Below, one piece after another: positions 52,156-60,360 of a DNA stretch of 64,000 nucleotides. Every line of letters starts with the position of its first letter. Position 1 is the stretch's first letter. The position numbers and the translations under genes are program-made. The notes under the pieces are model-generated. The model was not told the DNA's origin. It worked only from the letters and a program-made list of their open reading frames with translations, and did no database searches. Where the stretch lies: positions 310,001 to 374,000 of the forward strand of contig NZ_RCZA01000006.1 in the NCBI RefSeq assembly GCF_006438925.1, in the 5' to 3' direction. Source of the DNA: Pseudomonas mandelii (GTDB lineage: Bacteria > Pseudomonadota > Gammaproteobacteria > Pseudomonadales > Pseudomonadaceae).

Positions 52156-53367
52156 ATGATTGAAGTTCCAGCCAACCCTCTGGCGTGGGTCAACGGCAGC
52201 GATGCCCCGGAAAAGACCGAAATCAACCTCGGCTTCATGGCCCTGAGCGACTGCGCCTCGGTAGTGGTCGCGGCCACGCAGGGCTTCGCCCAACCTTACG
52301 GCCTGACCCTGAACCTCAAGCGCCAGTCGTCCTGGGCCAACCTGCGGGACAAACTGGTCAGTGGCGAACTCGACGCTGCCCACAGTCTGTACGGTTTGAT
52401 CTACGCCGTGCATTTGGGCATCGGCGGTGTCGCGTCGACCGACATGGCGGTGCTCATGGGCCTGAATCAGAATGGCCAGAGCATCAACCTCTCCCATGGC
52501 TTGCAGGCGCTGGGCGTGACCAGTCCTGAAGCACTGGACCGGCACGTGCACCAAAGTCGCCCAAAACTCACCTTCGCCCAGACATTTCCTACGGGCACCC
52601 ACGCCATGTGGCTGTATTACTGGCTCGCGAGTCAGGGTATTCATCCGTTGCAGGACGTCGACAGCGTGGTGGTGCCGCCGCCGCAAATGGTCGCGCACCT
52701 GCAAGCCGGGCGCATCGACGGCTTCTGCGTCGGCGAGCCATGGTCCGCCAGCGCGGTGCAGCAGAACCTGGGGTTCACGATGGCCACCACCCAGACCATC
52801 TGGCCCGATCACCCGGAAAAAGTTCTCGGCTGCACCCGCGCCTTTGTCGAGCAATACCCCAACACCGCAAGGGCGCTGGTGATGGCGATTCTGGAGGCCA
52901 GCCGCTTCATCGAAGAAAGCACCGAGAATCGCCGTAGCACCGCGAAGCTGTTGAGTGCCCCGCAATACCTCGACGCACCGCTGGACTGCATCGAACCGCG
53001 ATTGCTCGGTGACTACGCCGATGGCCTGGGTAATCGCTGGCAAGACCCGCACGCACTGCGCTTCCACGGTGATGGCGAGGTCAATCTGCCGTATCTGTCC
53101 GATGGCATGTGGTTCATGACCCAGTTCCGCCGCTGGGGATTGTTGCGTGACGACCCGGACTACCTGGGCGTGGCCCGTCAGGTCCAGCAACTAGACTTGT
53201 ATCGAGAGGCTGCCACCACCGTAGGTGTGGCCGTGAGTGATCAGCAAATGCGCAGCAGCCAGTTGATCGACGGCAAGGTCTGGGATGGCCTGGACCCCGC
53301 CGGCTATGCCCGCAGTTTCAAGCTGCACGCCATGAGCGACAGCTCGCCCCTTCTCGCCAGCCGCTGA
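52156..53367 (+). CDS. nasS: Nitrate sensor NasS (NrtA/CmpA-like binding protein)
   Basis: A 403-residue protein without signal peptide, from ATG 52156 (GGAAGG 9 nt before). It is of the NrtA/CmpA binding-protein family ('INLGFMALSDCASVVVAATQ', 'FPTGTHAMWLYYWLASQGIH', 'GRIDGFCVGEPWSASAVQQN') but cytoplasmic, as NasS is. In the known systems NasS holds NasT inactive until it binds nitrate or nitrite. nasT follows after 15 bp. The longer open frame from 51919 runs through the leader and is not used. Confidence 0.93.
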   Translation: MIEVPANPLAWVNGSDAPEKTEINLGFMALSDCASVVVAATQGFAQPYGLTLNLKRQSSWANLRDKLVSGELDAAHSLYGLIYAVHLGIGGVASTDMAVLMGLNQNGQSINLSHGLQALGVTSPEALDRHVHQSRPKLTFAQTFPTGTHAMWLYYWLASQGIHPLQDVDSVVVPPPQMVAHLQAGRIDGFCVGEPWSASAVQQNLGFTMATTQTIWPDHPEKVLGCTRAFVEQYPNTARALVMAILEASRFIEESTENRRSTAKLLSAPQYLDAPLDCIEPRLLGDYADGLGNRWQDPHALRFHGDGEVNLPYLSDGMWFMTQFRRWGLLRDDPDYLGVARQVQQLDLYREAATTVGVAVSDQQMRSSQLIDGKVWDGLDPAGYARSFKLHAMSDSSPLLASR

Positions 53368-53382
53368 CAGGAGGCTACGAAT

Positions 53383-53958
53383 ATGTTGCGTATCCTGCTG
53401 ATCAACGACACCGCGAAGAAAGTCGGTCGCCTGAAGGCGGCCCTGACCGAAGCCGGTTTTGAGGTGATCGACGAGTCGGGCCTGACCATCGACCTGCCCG
53501 CGCGCGTCGAAACGGTGCGTCCGGACGTGATTTTGATCGATACCGAGTCACCGAGCCGCGATGTGATGGAACAAGTGGTGCTGGTGAGCCGCGACCAACC
53601 GCGGCCGATCGTGATGTTTACCGATGAACATGACCCCAATGTGATGCGTCAGGCGATCAAGTCCGGGGTCAGTGCCTACATCGTCGAAGGCATCCACGCA
53701 CAGCGCTTGCAGCCGATTCTCGACGTGGCCATGGCGCGTTTTGAAAGCGACCAGGCCCTGCGCGCCCAGCTCAACGCCCGTGACCAGCAACTGGCCGAGC
53801 GCAAGCGCATTGAACTGGCCAAAGGGCTGCTGATGAAAATGAAGGACTGCAACGAGGAAGAGGCCTACACCCTGATGCGCCGCCAGGCCATGAGCCGTCA
53901 GCAGAAGCTGATTCAGGTGGCGGAGCAGATCATTGCCATGAGTGAGTTGCTTGGCTGA
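53383..53958 (+). CDS. nasT: Transcription antiterminator NasT (receiver-ANTAR)
   Basis: A 191-residue protein. The receiver-like domain has Asp in 'DVILIDTESPSRDVMEQVVL', although 'SAYIVEG' has no Lys at the usual place. A coiled-coil linker leads to the C-terminal ANTAR RNA-binding domain ('RIELAKGLLMKMKDCNEEEA', 'YTLMRRQAMSRQQKLIQVAE'). It binds paired hexaloop hairpins in leaders and stops terminator formation. Three such leaders are in this window: its own operon, narK/nasA and nirB. Confidence 0.95.
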   Translation: MLRILLINDTAKKVGRLKAALTEAGFEVIDESGLTIDLPARVETVRPDVILIDTESPSRDVMEQVVLVSRDQPRPIVMFTDEHDPNVMRQAIKSGVSAYIVEGIHAQRLQPILDVAMARFESDQALRAQLNARDQQLAERKRIELAKGLLMKMKDCNEEEAYTLMRRQAMSRQQKLIQVAEQIIAMSELLG

Positions 53959-53981
53959 ACCTCTGTGTCGCCTGATAGGAC

Positions 53982-54063
53982 GCCATCGCGAGCAGGCTCG
54001 CTCCCACAGTTGCTTTGTGTATGGCGCAACTCCCTTGTGGGAGCGAGCCTGCTCGCGAATGGC
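53982..54063. repeat. Family-A REP pair
   Basis: Inverted arms CATCGCGAGCAGGCTCGCTC and inverse lie about 35 nt apart, between nasT and the promoter of the transporter. Confidence 0.85.
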
Positions 54064-54083
54064 CGCAACTCGGTTTCGACTGT

Positions 54084-54099
54084 TGGCACAGATCTCGCT
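54084..54099 (+). promoter_or_regulatory. Sigma-54 promoter of the nitrate transporter operon
   Basis: TGGCACAGATCTCGCT has GG and GC exactly 10 bp apart, a perfect -24 TGGCAC and a weaker -12 TCGCT. The start would be near 54110. Confidence 0.65.
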
Positions 54100-54113
54100 A
54101 GGTAATCGCTACA

Positions 54114-54199
54114 GGTAACCAACGGCGGTTGCCCCACCTACGACAAAGACGTCGCTCACCTCATTTGCCCTTTGGCGAATCCGGTGGCGACGTTTTTTT
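54114..54199 (+). promoter_or_regulatory. ANTAR-type antitermination leader of the nitrate transporter operon
   Basis: P1 GGTAACC-AACGGC-GGTTGCC is at 54114-54133. P2 CGAC-AAAGAC-GTCG is at 54141-54154. Both hexaloops have A1 and G4. The terminator ACGTCGC(T)CACC / GGTGGCGACGT with T7 (54149-54199) shares bases with P2. The loop of P1 equals that of the nasST leader. Confidence 0.78.
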
Positions 54200-54301
54200 G
54201 TTTTGGCCCCCACAGACCGGGGGCCGGTGGTGCGGCCGATGCGGCGCCCCACCTGCAAGCTCATGACTCCTTCTCGAGACTCCTAACAGCTGAGGTGCGC
54301 G

Positions 54302-55513
54302 ATGAATTCAAGCTTCTGGAAATCTGGCCATACCCCGACATTGTTCGCGGCCTTCCTCTATTTCGACCTGAGTTTCATGGTCTGGTACCTGCTCGGCCCA
54401 TTGGCGGTGCAAATCGCCGCCGACCTGCACCTGACCACCCAACAGCGCGGGCTGGTGGTGGCCACGCCGATTCTGGCCGGGGCGGTATTGCGCTTTGTAA
54501 TGGGCTTGCTGGCTGATCGCCTGTCGCCGAAAACCGCCGGGCTGATTGGCCAGGTGATCGTCATCTGCGCCCTGTTCGGTGCCTGGAAACTCGGCATCCA
54601 CAGTTACGAACAAGCGTTGGTGCTGGGCCTGTTCCTCGGCATGGCCGGCGCCTCCTTCGCCGTCGCCCTGCCGCTGGCCTCGCAATGGTATCCACCACAA
54701 CACCAAGGCAAAGCCATGGGCATCGCCGGTGCAGGTAACTCGGGCACCGTGCTCGCCGCGCTGATCGCCCCGGTGCTGGCGGCTGCGTTTGGCTGGAGCA
54801 ACGTGTTCGGCTTCGCCCTGATCCCGCTGATTCTGACCATCATCGTCTTCGCCTGGCTGGCCAAAAACGCGCCTGAGCGGCCGAAAGCCAAGTCCGTGTC
54901 CGACTACTTCAAGGCCTTGGGCGACCGCGACAGCTGGTGGTTCATGTTTTTCTACAGCGTGACCTTCGGCGGCTTCATCGGCCTGGCCAGCGCCCTGCCC
55001 GGCTATTTCAACGACCAATATGGCCTCAGCCCGGTGACCGCCGGTTACTACACCGCCGCCTGTGTGTTCGGTGGCAGTTTGATGCGCCCGCTGGGCGGCG
55101 CTCTGGCCGACCGTTTCGGTGGCATTCGCACCCTCTTGGGGATGTACACGGTGGCGGCGGTCTGCATCGCTGCGGTGGGTTTCAATCTGCCAAGTTCCTA
55201 CGCGGCACTGGCACTTTTCGTCTGCACCATGCTCGGTTTGGGTGCCGGTAACGGCGCCGTTTTCCAACTGGTACCGCAGCGTTTTCGTCGGGAGATCGGT
55301 GTGATGACCGGTTTGATCGGCATGGCCGGTGGTATCGGTGGATTTGCACTGGCCGCAGGCATGGGCGCGATCAAGCAAAGCACCGGCAGCTATCAACTGG
55401 CCTTGTGGTTGTTCGCCAGCCTTGGCGTTCTGGCCTGGTTCGGTCTGCACGGCGTGAAACGTCGCTGGAGAACAACCTGGGGTTCGGCAGCCGTGACCGC
55501 TGCTCGGGTCTGA
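54302..55513 (+). CDS. nasA: Nitrate/nitrite transporter, NarK/NasA MFS family
   Basis: A 403-residue major facilitator protein with 12 membrane spans. The nitrate-porter signatures are present: 'AGAGNSGTVLAALIAPVLAA' in helix 5 and 'GLGAGNGAVFQLVPQRFRRE' in helix 11, plus Arg in 'PILAGAVLRFVMG'. It imports nitrate for assimilation. GAGG lies 7 nt before the ATG. The kinase/phosphatase gene begins 8 bp after its stop, so they share a transcript under sigma-54 and NasT control. Confidence 0.94.
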   Translation: MNSSFWKSGHTPTLFAAFLYFDLSFMVWYLLGPLAVQIAADLHLTTQQRGLVVATPILAGAVLRFVMGLLADRLSPKTAGLIGQVIVICALFGAWKLGIHSYEQALVLGLFLGMAGASFAVALPLASQWYPPQHQGKAMGIAGAGNSGTVLAALIAPVLAAAFGWSNVFGFALIPLILTIIVFAWLAKNAPERPKAKSVSDYFKALGDRDSWWFMFFYSVTFGGFIGLASALPGYFNDQYGLSPVTAGYYTAACVFGGSLMRPLGGALADRFGGIRTLLGMYTVAAVCIAAVGFNLPSSYAALALFVCTMLGLGAGNGAVFQLVPQRFRREIGVMTGLIGMAGGIGGFALAAGMGAIKQSTGSYQLALWLFASLGVLAWFGLHGVKRRWRTTWGSAAVTAARV

Positions 55514-55520
55514 AGCCTCA

Positions 55521-57191
55521 ATGAGCCTGCAACTGAGTTTTGCCGAAGCGAGCGCCATTGGCCCCCGCGAGGAGAATCAGGACGCTCTGCGTCTGGTGAC
55601 TCCGGCCCCGGCGCTGGCGGCGAGCAAGGGTTACCTGTTCGCCATCGCCGATGGCGTCAGCCAGTGCGCCGATGGTGGTCTCGCCGCCCGCTCGACGTTG
55701 CAGGCTCTGGCACTGGATTACTACGCCACGCCGGAAACCTGGGGCGTCGCGCAGGCATTGGATCGCCTGCTACTGGCACAAAATCGCTGGTTGCAGGCCA
55801 ATGGCGGTGGGCAACCGTTGCTCACCACTGTCAGTGCTTTGGTCATGCGCGGCAGGCGATTTACCTTGGCCCATGTCGGCGATTGCCGGGTTTATCGCTG
55901 GCACGCCGACACCTTGCAACGGGTCAGCGAGGATCACGTCTGGGACCAGCCGGGCATGCAGCATGTGCTCAAACGGGCACTTGGGCTCGACCAGCATTTG
56001 GTGCTGGATTTTCTCGATGGCGAACTGCGGTTGAACGAAAGTTTCGTACTGCTCAGCGACGGCATTTGGGCCGTGCTGGGCGACACCGCGATTGCGGCAA
56101 TTCTGCGCGATCAACCGGATCTGAACAGCGCTGCGCAGACCTTGGTCAGTGCGGCGCATCTGGCCGGCAGCCAGGACAACGCCAGCGCCTTGCTGGTGCG
56201 AGTCGATGCCCTCGGTGAAACGAGCATCGGCGATGCGTTGATTCATTTGCAGCAATGGCCGCTGCCGCCAGCCTTGAAAGCAGGCCAGACTTTCGAGGGC
56301 TGGCAGGTCGAAGGGATACTCGGCCAGAGCCAGCAGTCGCTGCTCTATCGGGTGCGCGACGGGCAACAACAACCCTGGCTGCTGAAAACCTTGCCGGGCG
56401 CGCTGCGTGACGATCACCTCGCAGGGCAGGCGTTGCTGTCGGAAGAATGGTTTCTCAAGCGCGTAGCCGGACGGCATTTCCCTGAAGTCCATGCCGCCAG
56501 TCAGCGTCAGCATTTGTACTACGTGATGCGGGAATATTGCGGATCTACCTTGGCGCAGTTGCACGCCGATGTCGGACTGCTGCCTCTGCCCCAATGGCAA
56601 GATCTGGCCGAACGCCTGCTGCGCGCCGTTGGCATGCTGCATCGACGGCAGATTCTCCACCGCGACATCAAACCGGAGAACCTGCTGCTGGGGGACGACG
56701 GCGAATTGCGCCTGCTGGACTTCGGTCTCGCCTATTGCCCCGGCCTGTCCGAAGATCAGCCTTATGCCCTGCCCGGAACACCCAGCTATATCGCGCCGGA
56801 AGCCTTTCGCGGGGATGCACCGACACCGCAACAGGACCTGTATGCCGTCGGCGTGACCTTGTATTTCCTGCTCACTGGGCATTATCCCTACGGCGAAATC
56901 GAAGCCTTCCAGCGCCCACGGTTCGGGGTTCCTGTCAGCGCCAGTCGCTATCGACCCGATCTGCCGGAATGGATTGCGCAAAGTCTGGAGCACGCCGTGG
57001 CGGCGGACCCGGATCAACGCTTTGAAACGGCGGAAGAATGGTTGCTACTGCTGGAACAGGGCGAGCGGCGCAGTTTGAGCGTGCGACCCAAACCGCTGCT
57101 GGAGCGCGAACCGTTGAAGGTCTGGCGGACCTTGGCACTGGTGTCGTTGCTGGTGAACCTGGTGTTGCTGTTTTTACTGTTTCATGGCTGA
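55521..57191 (+). CDS. Bifunctional PP2C phosphatase / Ser-Thr protein kinase with C-terminal membrane anchor
   Basis: A 556-residue protein. The N-terminal PP2C domain (about 1-235) has 'GPREENQDALRLV', 'FAIADGVSQCADGG' and 'FTLAHVGDCRVYRW'. The kinase domain (about 260-525) has 'ILHRDIKPENLLLGDDGELR' (catalytic Asp near residue 382), 'LLDFGLAY' and 'LPGTPSYIAPEAFRGDAP'. One C-terminal helix ('LALVSLLVNLVLLFLLF') anchors it with the enzyme domains in the cytoplasm. The substrate is unknown; placement between transporter and nitrite reductase suggests nitrate transport or assimilation (inference). Confidence 0.93.
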   Translation: MSLQLSFAEASAIGPREENQDALRLVTPAPALAASKGYLFAIADGVSQCADGGLAARSTLQALALDYYATPETWGVAQALDRLLLAQNRWLQANGGGQPLLTTVSALVMRGRRFTLAHVGDCRVYRWHADTLQRVSEDHVWDQPGMQHVLKRALGLDQHLVLDFLDGELRLNESFVLLSDGIWAVLGDTAIAAILRDQPDLNSAAQTLVSAAHLAGSQDNASALLVRVDALGETSIGDALIHLQQWPLPPALKAGQTFEGWQVEGILGQSQQSLLYRVRDGQQQPWLLKTLPGALRDDHLAGQALLSEEWFLKRVAGRHFPEVHAASQRQHLYYVMREYCGSTLAQLHADVGLLPLPQWQDLAERLLRAVGMLHRRQILHRDIKPENLLLGDDGELRLLDFGLAYCPGLSEDQPYALPGTPSYIAPEAFRGDAPTPQQDLYAVGVTLYFLLTGHYPYGEIEAFQRPRFGVPVSASRYRPDLPEWIAQSLEHAVAADPDQRFETAEEWLLLLEQGERRSLSVRPKPLLEREPLKVWRTLALVSLLVNLVLLFLLFHG

Positions 57192-57214
57192 GTTTTTCAC
57201 TGCACCCAAAAGAT

Positions 57215-57292
57215 CAAAAGATCGCAGCCTGCGGCAGCTCCTACGGGTGCCCACGATCTCCTGTAGGAGCTGCCGCAGGCTGCGATCTTTTG
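57215..57292. repeat. Family-B inverted pair
   Basis: Arms AAAAGATCGCAGCCTGCGGC... and inverse lie about 20 nt apart, between the kinase gene and the nirB promoter. Confidence 0.85.
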
Positions 57293-57390
57293 ACTTTTCT
57301 GCTTCAAAACCGGGCATCGCGCATTGAACCGGTGCACGAAAATACCCTCCGCCTATGACAAGAGCCCATAAATTCGGCATTTGTGCGACT

Positions 57391-57406
57391 TGGCACAACC
57401 ACTGCA
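57391..57406 (+). promoter_or_regulatory. Sigma-54 promoter of nirBD-nasC-cobA
   Basis: TGGCACAACCACTGCA has GG and GC exactly 10 bp apart and near-consensus -24 and -12. The start would be near 57417, about 20 nt before leader hairpin P1. Confidence 0.75.
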
Positions 57407-57435
57407 TTACCTTCTTCACCATACATAAAGCCCAG

Positions 57436-57522
57436 CCTTCAACGATGAAGGATGCGCTGCCCGAGAGAACGGGACCAGGACAAAGGCGTCCTCGCTAGGC
57501 AACTAGCGGGACGCCTTTTTTT
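57436..57522 (+). promoter_or_regulatory. ANTAR-type antitermination leader of nirB
   Basis: P1 CCTTC-AACGAT-GAAGG is at 57436-57451. A middle hairpin CCCG-AGAGAA-CGGG is at 57460-57473. P2 GGAC-AAAGGC-GTCC is at 57478-57491. All three loops are hexamers with A1 and G4. The terminator AAAGGCGTCC...GGGACGCCTTT with T7 (57482-57522) shares its 5' arm with P2. Confidence 0.8.
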
Positions 57523-57592
57523 GTTTGCGCGAATTTGTCGAGCAAGACCTGAAAGCCCTGATGAGGCGAGTCTGAGCTCCCCGGAGAACCTG

Positions 57593-60046
57593 ATGAAAAA
57601 ACTAAAACTGGTGATGATCGGCAACGGCATGGCCGGGGTTCGCACCCTGGAAGAACTGCTCAAGCTGAGCAATGAGCTGTACGACATCACGGTCTTCGGC
57701 GCCGAACCTCATACCAACTACAACCGCATCCTGCTGTCACCCGTACTGGCCGGCGAACAGACCTTCGAAGAGATCGTGCTGAACGATCTGGACTGGTACC
57801 TGGAAAACAACATCAAGCTGCTGCTCAACCGCAAAGTGGTGGAGATCGACCGGGTCAAACGCCGGGTCATCGCCGAAGACGGCACCGAAGCCGAATACGA
57901 CCGCCTGCTGATCGCCACCGGCTCGACTCCGTTCATTCTGCCGATCCCCGGCAACACCTTGCACGGCGTGATCGGCTACCGCGACATCGCCGACACCCAG
58001 GCAATGATCGACACCGCGAAAACCCACAAGCACGCCGTTGTGATCGGTGGCGGCCTGCTCGGCCTGGAAGCCGCCAACGGTCTGATGCTGCGCGGCATGC
58101 ACGTCACCGTGGTGCACATCGGTGAATGGCTGCTGGAACGGCAACTGGACAAAACCAGCGGCCAGTTGCTGCAAACCGCCCTGGAAGCCCGCGGCCTGCA
58201 CTTTCGTCTTTGCGAGCAAACCCAGGCCCTGCACGACGCCGGCAATGGCCGGGTCGGCTCGGTTGAGTTCAAGAATGGCGACATCATCCCCGCCGACCTG
58301 GTGGTGATGGCCGCCGGTATCCGCCCCAACACCGAACTCGCGGAAAAATCCGGCATCCCCTGCAACCGGGGAATTCTGGTCAACGACACGATGCAAACCT
58401 ACGACCCGCGCATCTACGCCATCGGCGAATGCGCCAGCCACCGCGGCATCGCCTACGGCCTGGTGGCGCCGCTGTTCGAACAGGCCAAGGTGTGCGCCAA
58501 CCACCTCGCCCAACTGGGCTTCGCCACCTACAAAGGTTCGGTGACGTCGACCAAATTGAAAGTCACCGGCATCGACCTGTTCTCCGCCGGCGACTTTATG
58601 GGCGGCGAAGGCACCGAAACCATCACCCTCTCCGACCCTATCGGCGGGGTCTACAAAAAACTGGTGATCAAGGATGACGTGCTGGTCGGGGCCTGTCTGT
58701 ACGGCGATACGGCAAACGGTGGCTGGTATTTCCGGCAGATCCGTGAGAACCACGCCATCGACGAGATCCGCGATCACCTGATGTTCGGCGAAAACGCTTT
58801 AGGCGACGTAGGACATCAAGGCCAGGACAAAGCCATGAGCATGGCCGACACCGCCGAAGTCTGCGGCTGCAACGGCGTGTGCAAAGGCACCATCGTCAAG
58901 GCGATTCAGGAACACGGGTTGTTCAGCGTCGACGACGTCAAGAAACACACCAAGGCTGCCAGCTCCTGCGGCTCCTGCGCCGGGTTGGTGGAACAGATCC
59001 TGATCAACACCGTGGGCGGCGCAGCCGACGTCAAACCGAAAAGCGAAAAAGCCATCTGCGGTTGCAGCGACCTGAACCACGGGCAAATTCGTCAGGCCAT
59101 TCGCGAGCAGCATCTGCTGACCATCGCCGGCACCCTGAGCTATTTGAACTGGCGCACGCCGAACGGCTGCGCCACGTGCCGCCCGGCGCTCAACTACTAC
59201 CTGATTTCCACCTGGCCGGGCGAAGCCAAGGACGACCCGCAATCGCGCCTGATCAATGAACGGGCCCACGCCAACATTCAGAAAGACGGCACTTACTCTG
59301 TAGTCCCACGGATGTGGGGCGGTGTGACCAATCCTTCGGAGCTGCGACGCATTGCCGACGTAGCCGACAAATACAACGTGCCAATGGTCAAGGTCACCGG
59401 CGGCCAGCGTATCGATTTGCTGGGGATCAAGAAGCAGGACCTGCCAGGCGTCTGGAAGGATCTCGACATGCCGTCCGGCCACGCCTACGGCAAATCCATC
59501 CGCACCGTGAAGACCTGCGTCGGCAGCGAGTTCTGCCGCTTCGGCACTCAGAACTCCACGCAACTGGGCATCGAGCTTGAGCACGACCTGTTCAACATGT
59601 GGTCGCCGCACAAAGTGAAACTGGCCGTCTCCGGTTGCCCACGCAACTGTTCGGAAGCGGGCATCAAGGACGTCGGAATTATCGGCGTGGACTCGGGCTG
59701 GGAGATGTACATCGGCGGCAACGGCGGGATCAAAACCGAAGTCGCGGAATTCTTCGTCAAGCTCAAGACCGCCGAAGAGGTACGTGAATACAACGGCGCG
59801 TTCCTGCAGCTCTATCGCGAAGAAGCTTTCTACCTCGAACGCACCGTGCACTACCTGCAACGGGTCGGCATGGAGCACATCAAGAAAGCCGTGCTGGAAG
59901 ACCCGGAGCGCCGCAAGGCACTCAACGATCGCCTGCAATTCTCCTTGTCGTTCGAACAGGACCCGTGGAAGGAACGCCTGGAACAACCACTGCTGAAGAA
60001 AGAATTCGACGTCATCACAGTGAAGAATCTGGAGGTGCTGGCATGA
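57593..60046 (+). CDS. nirB: Assimilatory nitrite reductase (NADH), large subunit NirB
   Basis: An 817-residue enzyme starting MKKLKLVMIGNGMAGVRTLE (ATG 57593). The FAD/NADH reductase domain (about 1-315) has 'HAVVIGGGLLGLEAANGLML'. BFD-type [2Fe-2S] Cys sites follow ('EVCGCNGVCKG', 'SSCGSCAG'). The sulfite/nitrite reductase core binds siroheme and [4Fe-4S] through 'KTCVGSEFCRFG' and 'VSGCPRNCSEAG'. It reduces nitrite to ammonia with NADH. It overlaps nirD by 4 nt. Confidence 0.96.
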   Translation: MKKLKLVMIGNGMAGVRTLEELLKLSNELYDITVFGAEPHTNYNRILLSPVLAGEQTFEEIVLNDLDWYLENNIKLLLNRKVVEIDRVKRRVIAEDGTEAEYDRLLIATGSTPFILPIPGNTLHGVIGYRDIADTQAMIDTAKTHKHAVVIGGGLLGLEAANGLMLRGMHVTVVHIGEWLLERQLDKTSGQLLQTALEARGLHFRLCEQTQALHDAGNGRVGSVEFKNGDIIPADLVVMAAGIRPNTELAEKSGIPCNRGILVNDTMQTYDPRIYAIGECASHRGIAYGLVAPLFEQAKVCANHLAQLGFATYKGSVTSTKLKVTGIDLFSAGDFMGGEGTETITLSDPIGGVYKKLVIKDDVLVGACLYGDTANGGWYFRQIRENHAIDEIRDHLMFGENALGDVGHQGQDKAMSMADTAEVCGCNGVCKGTIVKAIQEHGLFSVDDVKKHTKAASSCGSCAGLVEQILINTVGGAADVKPKSEKAICGCSDLNHGQIRQAIREQHLLTIAGTLSYLNWRTPNGCATCRPALNYYLISTWPGEAKDDPQSRLINERAHANIQKDGTYSVVPRMWGGVTNPSELRRIADVADKYNVPMVKVTGGQRIDLLGIKKQDLPGVWKDLDMPSGHAYGKSIRTVKTCVGSEFCRFGTQNSTQLGIELEHDLFNMWSPHKVKLAVSGCPRNCSEAGIKDVGIIGVDSGWEMYIGGNGGIKTEVAEFFVKLKTAEEVREYNGAFLQLYREEAFYLERTVHYLQRVGMEHIKKAVLEDPERRKALNDRLQFSLSFEQDPWKERLEQPLLKKEFDVITVKNLEVLA

Positions 60047-60360
60047 ACTGGCTGGATATCTGTGCACTGGAAGAAATCAATGCCCTGGGCTCCCGGATCG
60101 TTGCCGGCCCGAAAGGCGACATCGCGATTTTTCGTACCAGCGACGATGAGGTTTTCGCACTCGATGACCGCTGCCCGCACAAGGGCGGGCCACTGTCCCA
60201 AGGTTTGATCTACGGCAAACGGGTCGCCTGCCCGCTGCATAACTGGCAGATCGACCTGGAAACCGGTGAAGCCCAGGCCCCGGACATCGGTTGCGCTCAC
60301 CACCACTCAGCACGGGTCGAGAATGGCCGGGTGTTGCTGGCCCTGCGGGAAGCAAGCTGA
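60043..60360 (+). CDS. nirD: Assimilatory nitrite reductase small subunit NirD
   Basis: A 105-residue Rieske-type protein starting MNWLDICALEEI (ATG 60043, ATGA overlap with nirB). The motif 'DRCPHKGGPLSQGL' and the later 'CPLHNWQIDLETGEAQAPD' place the Cys-x-His and Cys-xx-His pairs. It is the small partner of NirB. Its stop overlaps the nasC start by 1 nt (TGATG). Confidence 0.95.
   Translation: MNWLDICALEEINALGSRIVAGPKGDIAIFRTSDDEVFALDDRCPHKGGPLSQGLIYGKRVACPLHNWQIDLETGEAQAPDIGCAHHHSARVENGRVLLALREAS

Noticed and set aside
57452..57592. N-terminal extension of NirB
   Set aside because: It lies inside the antitermination leader; MKKLKLVMIGNG at 57593 is the family start.
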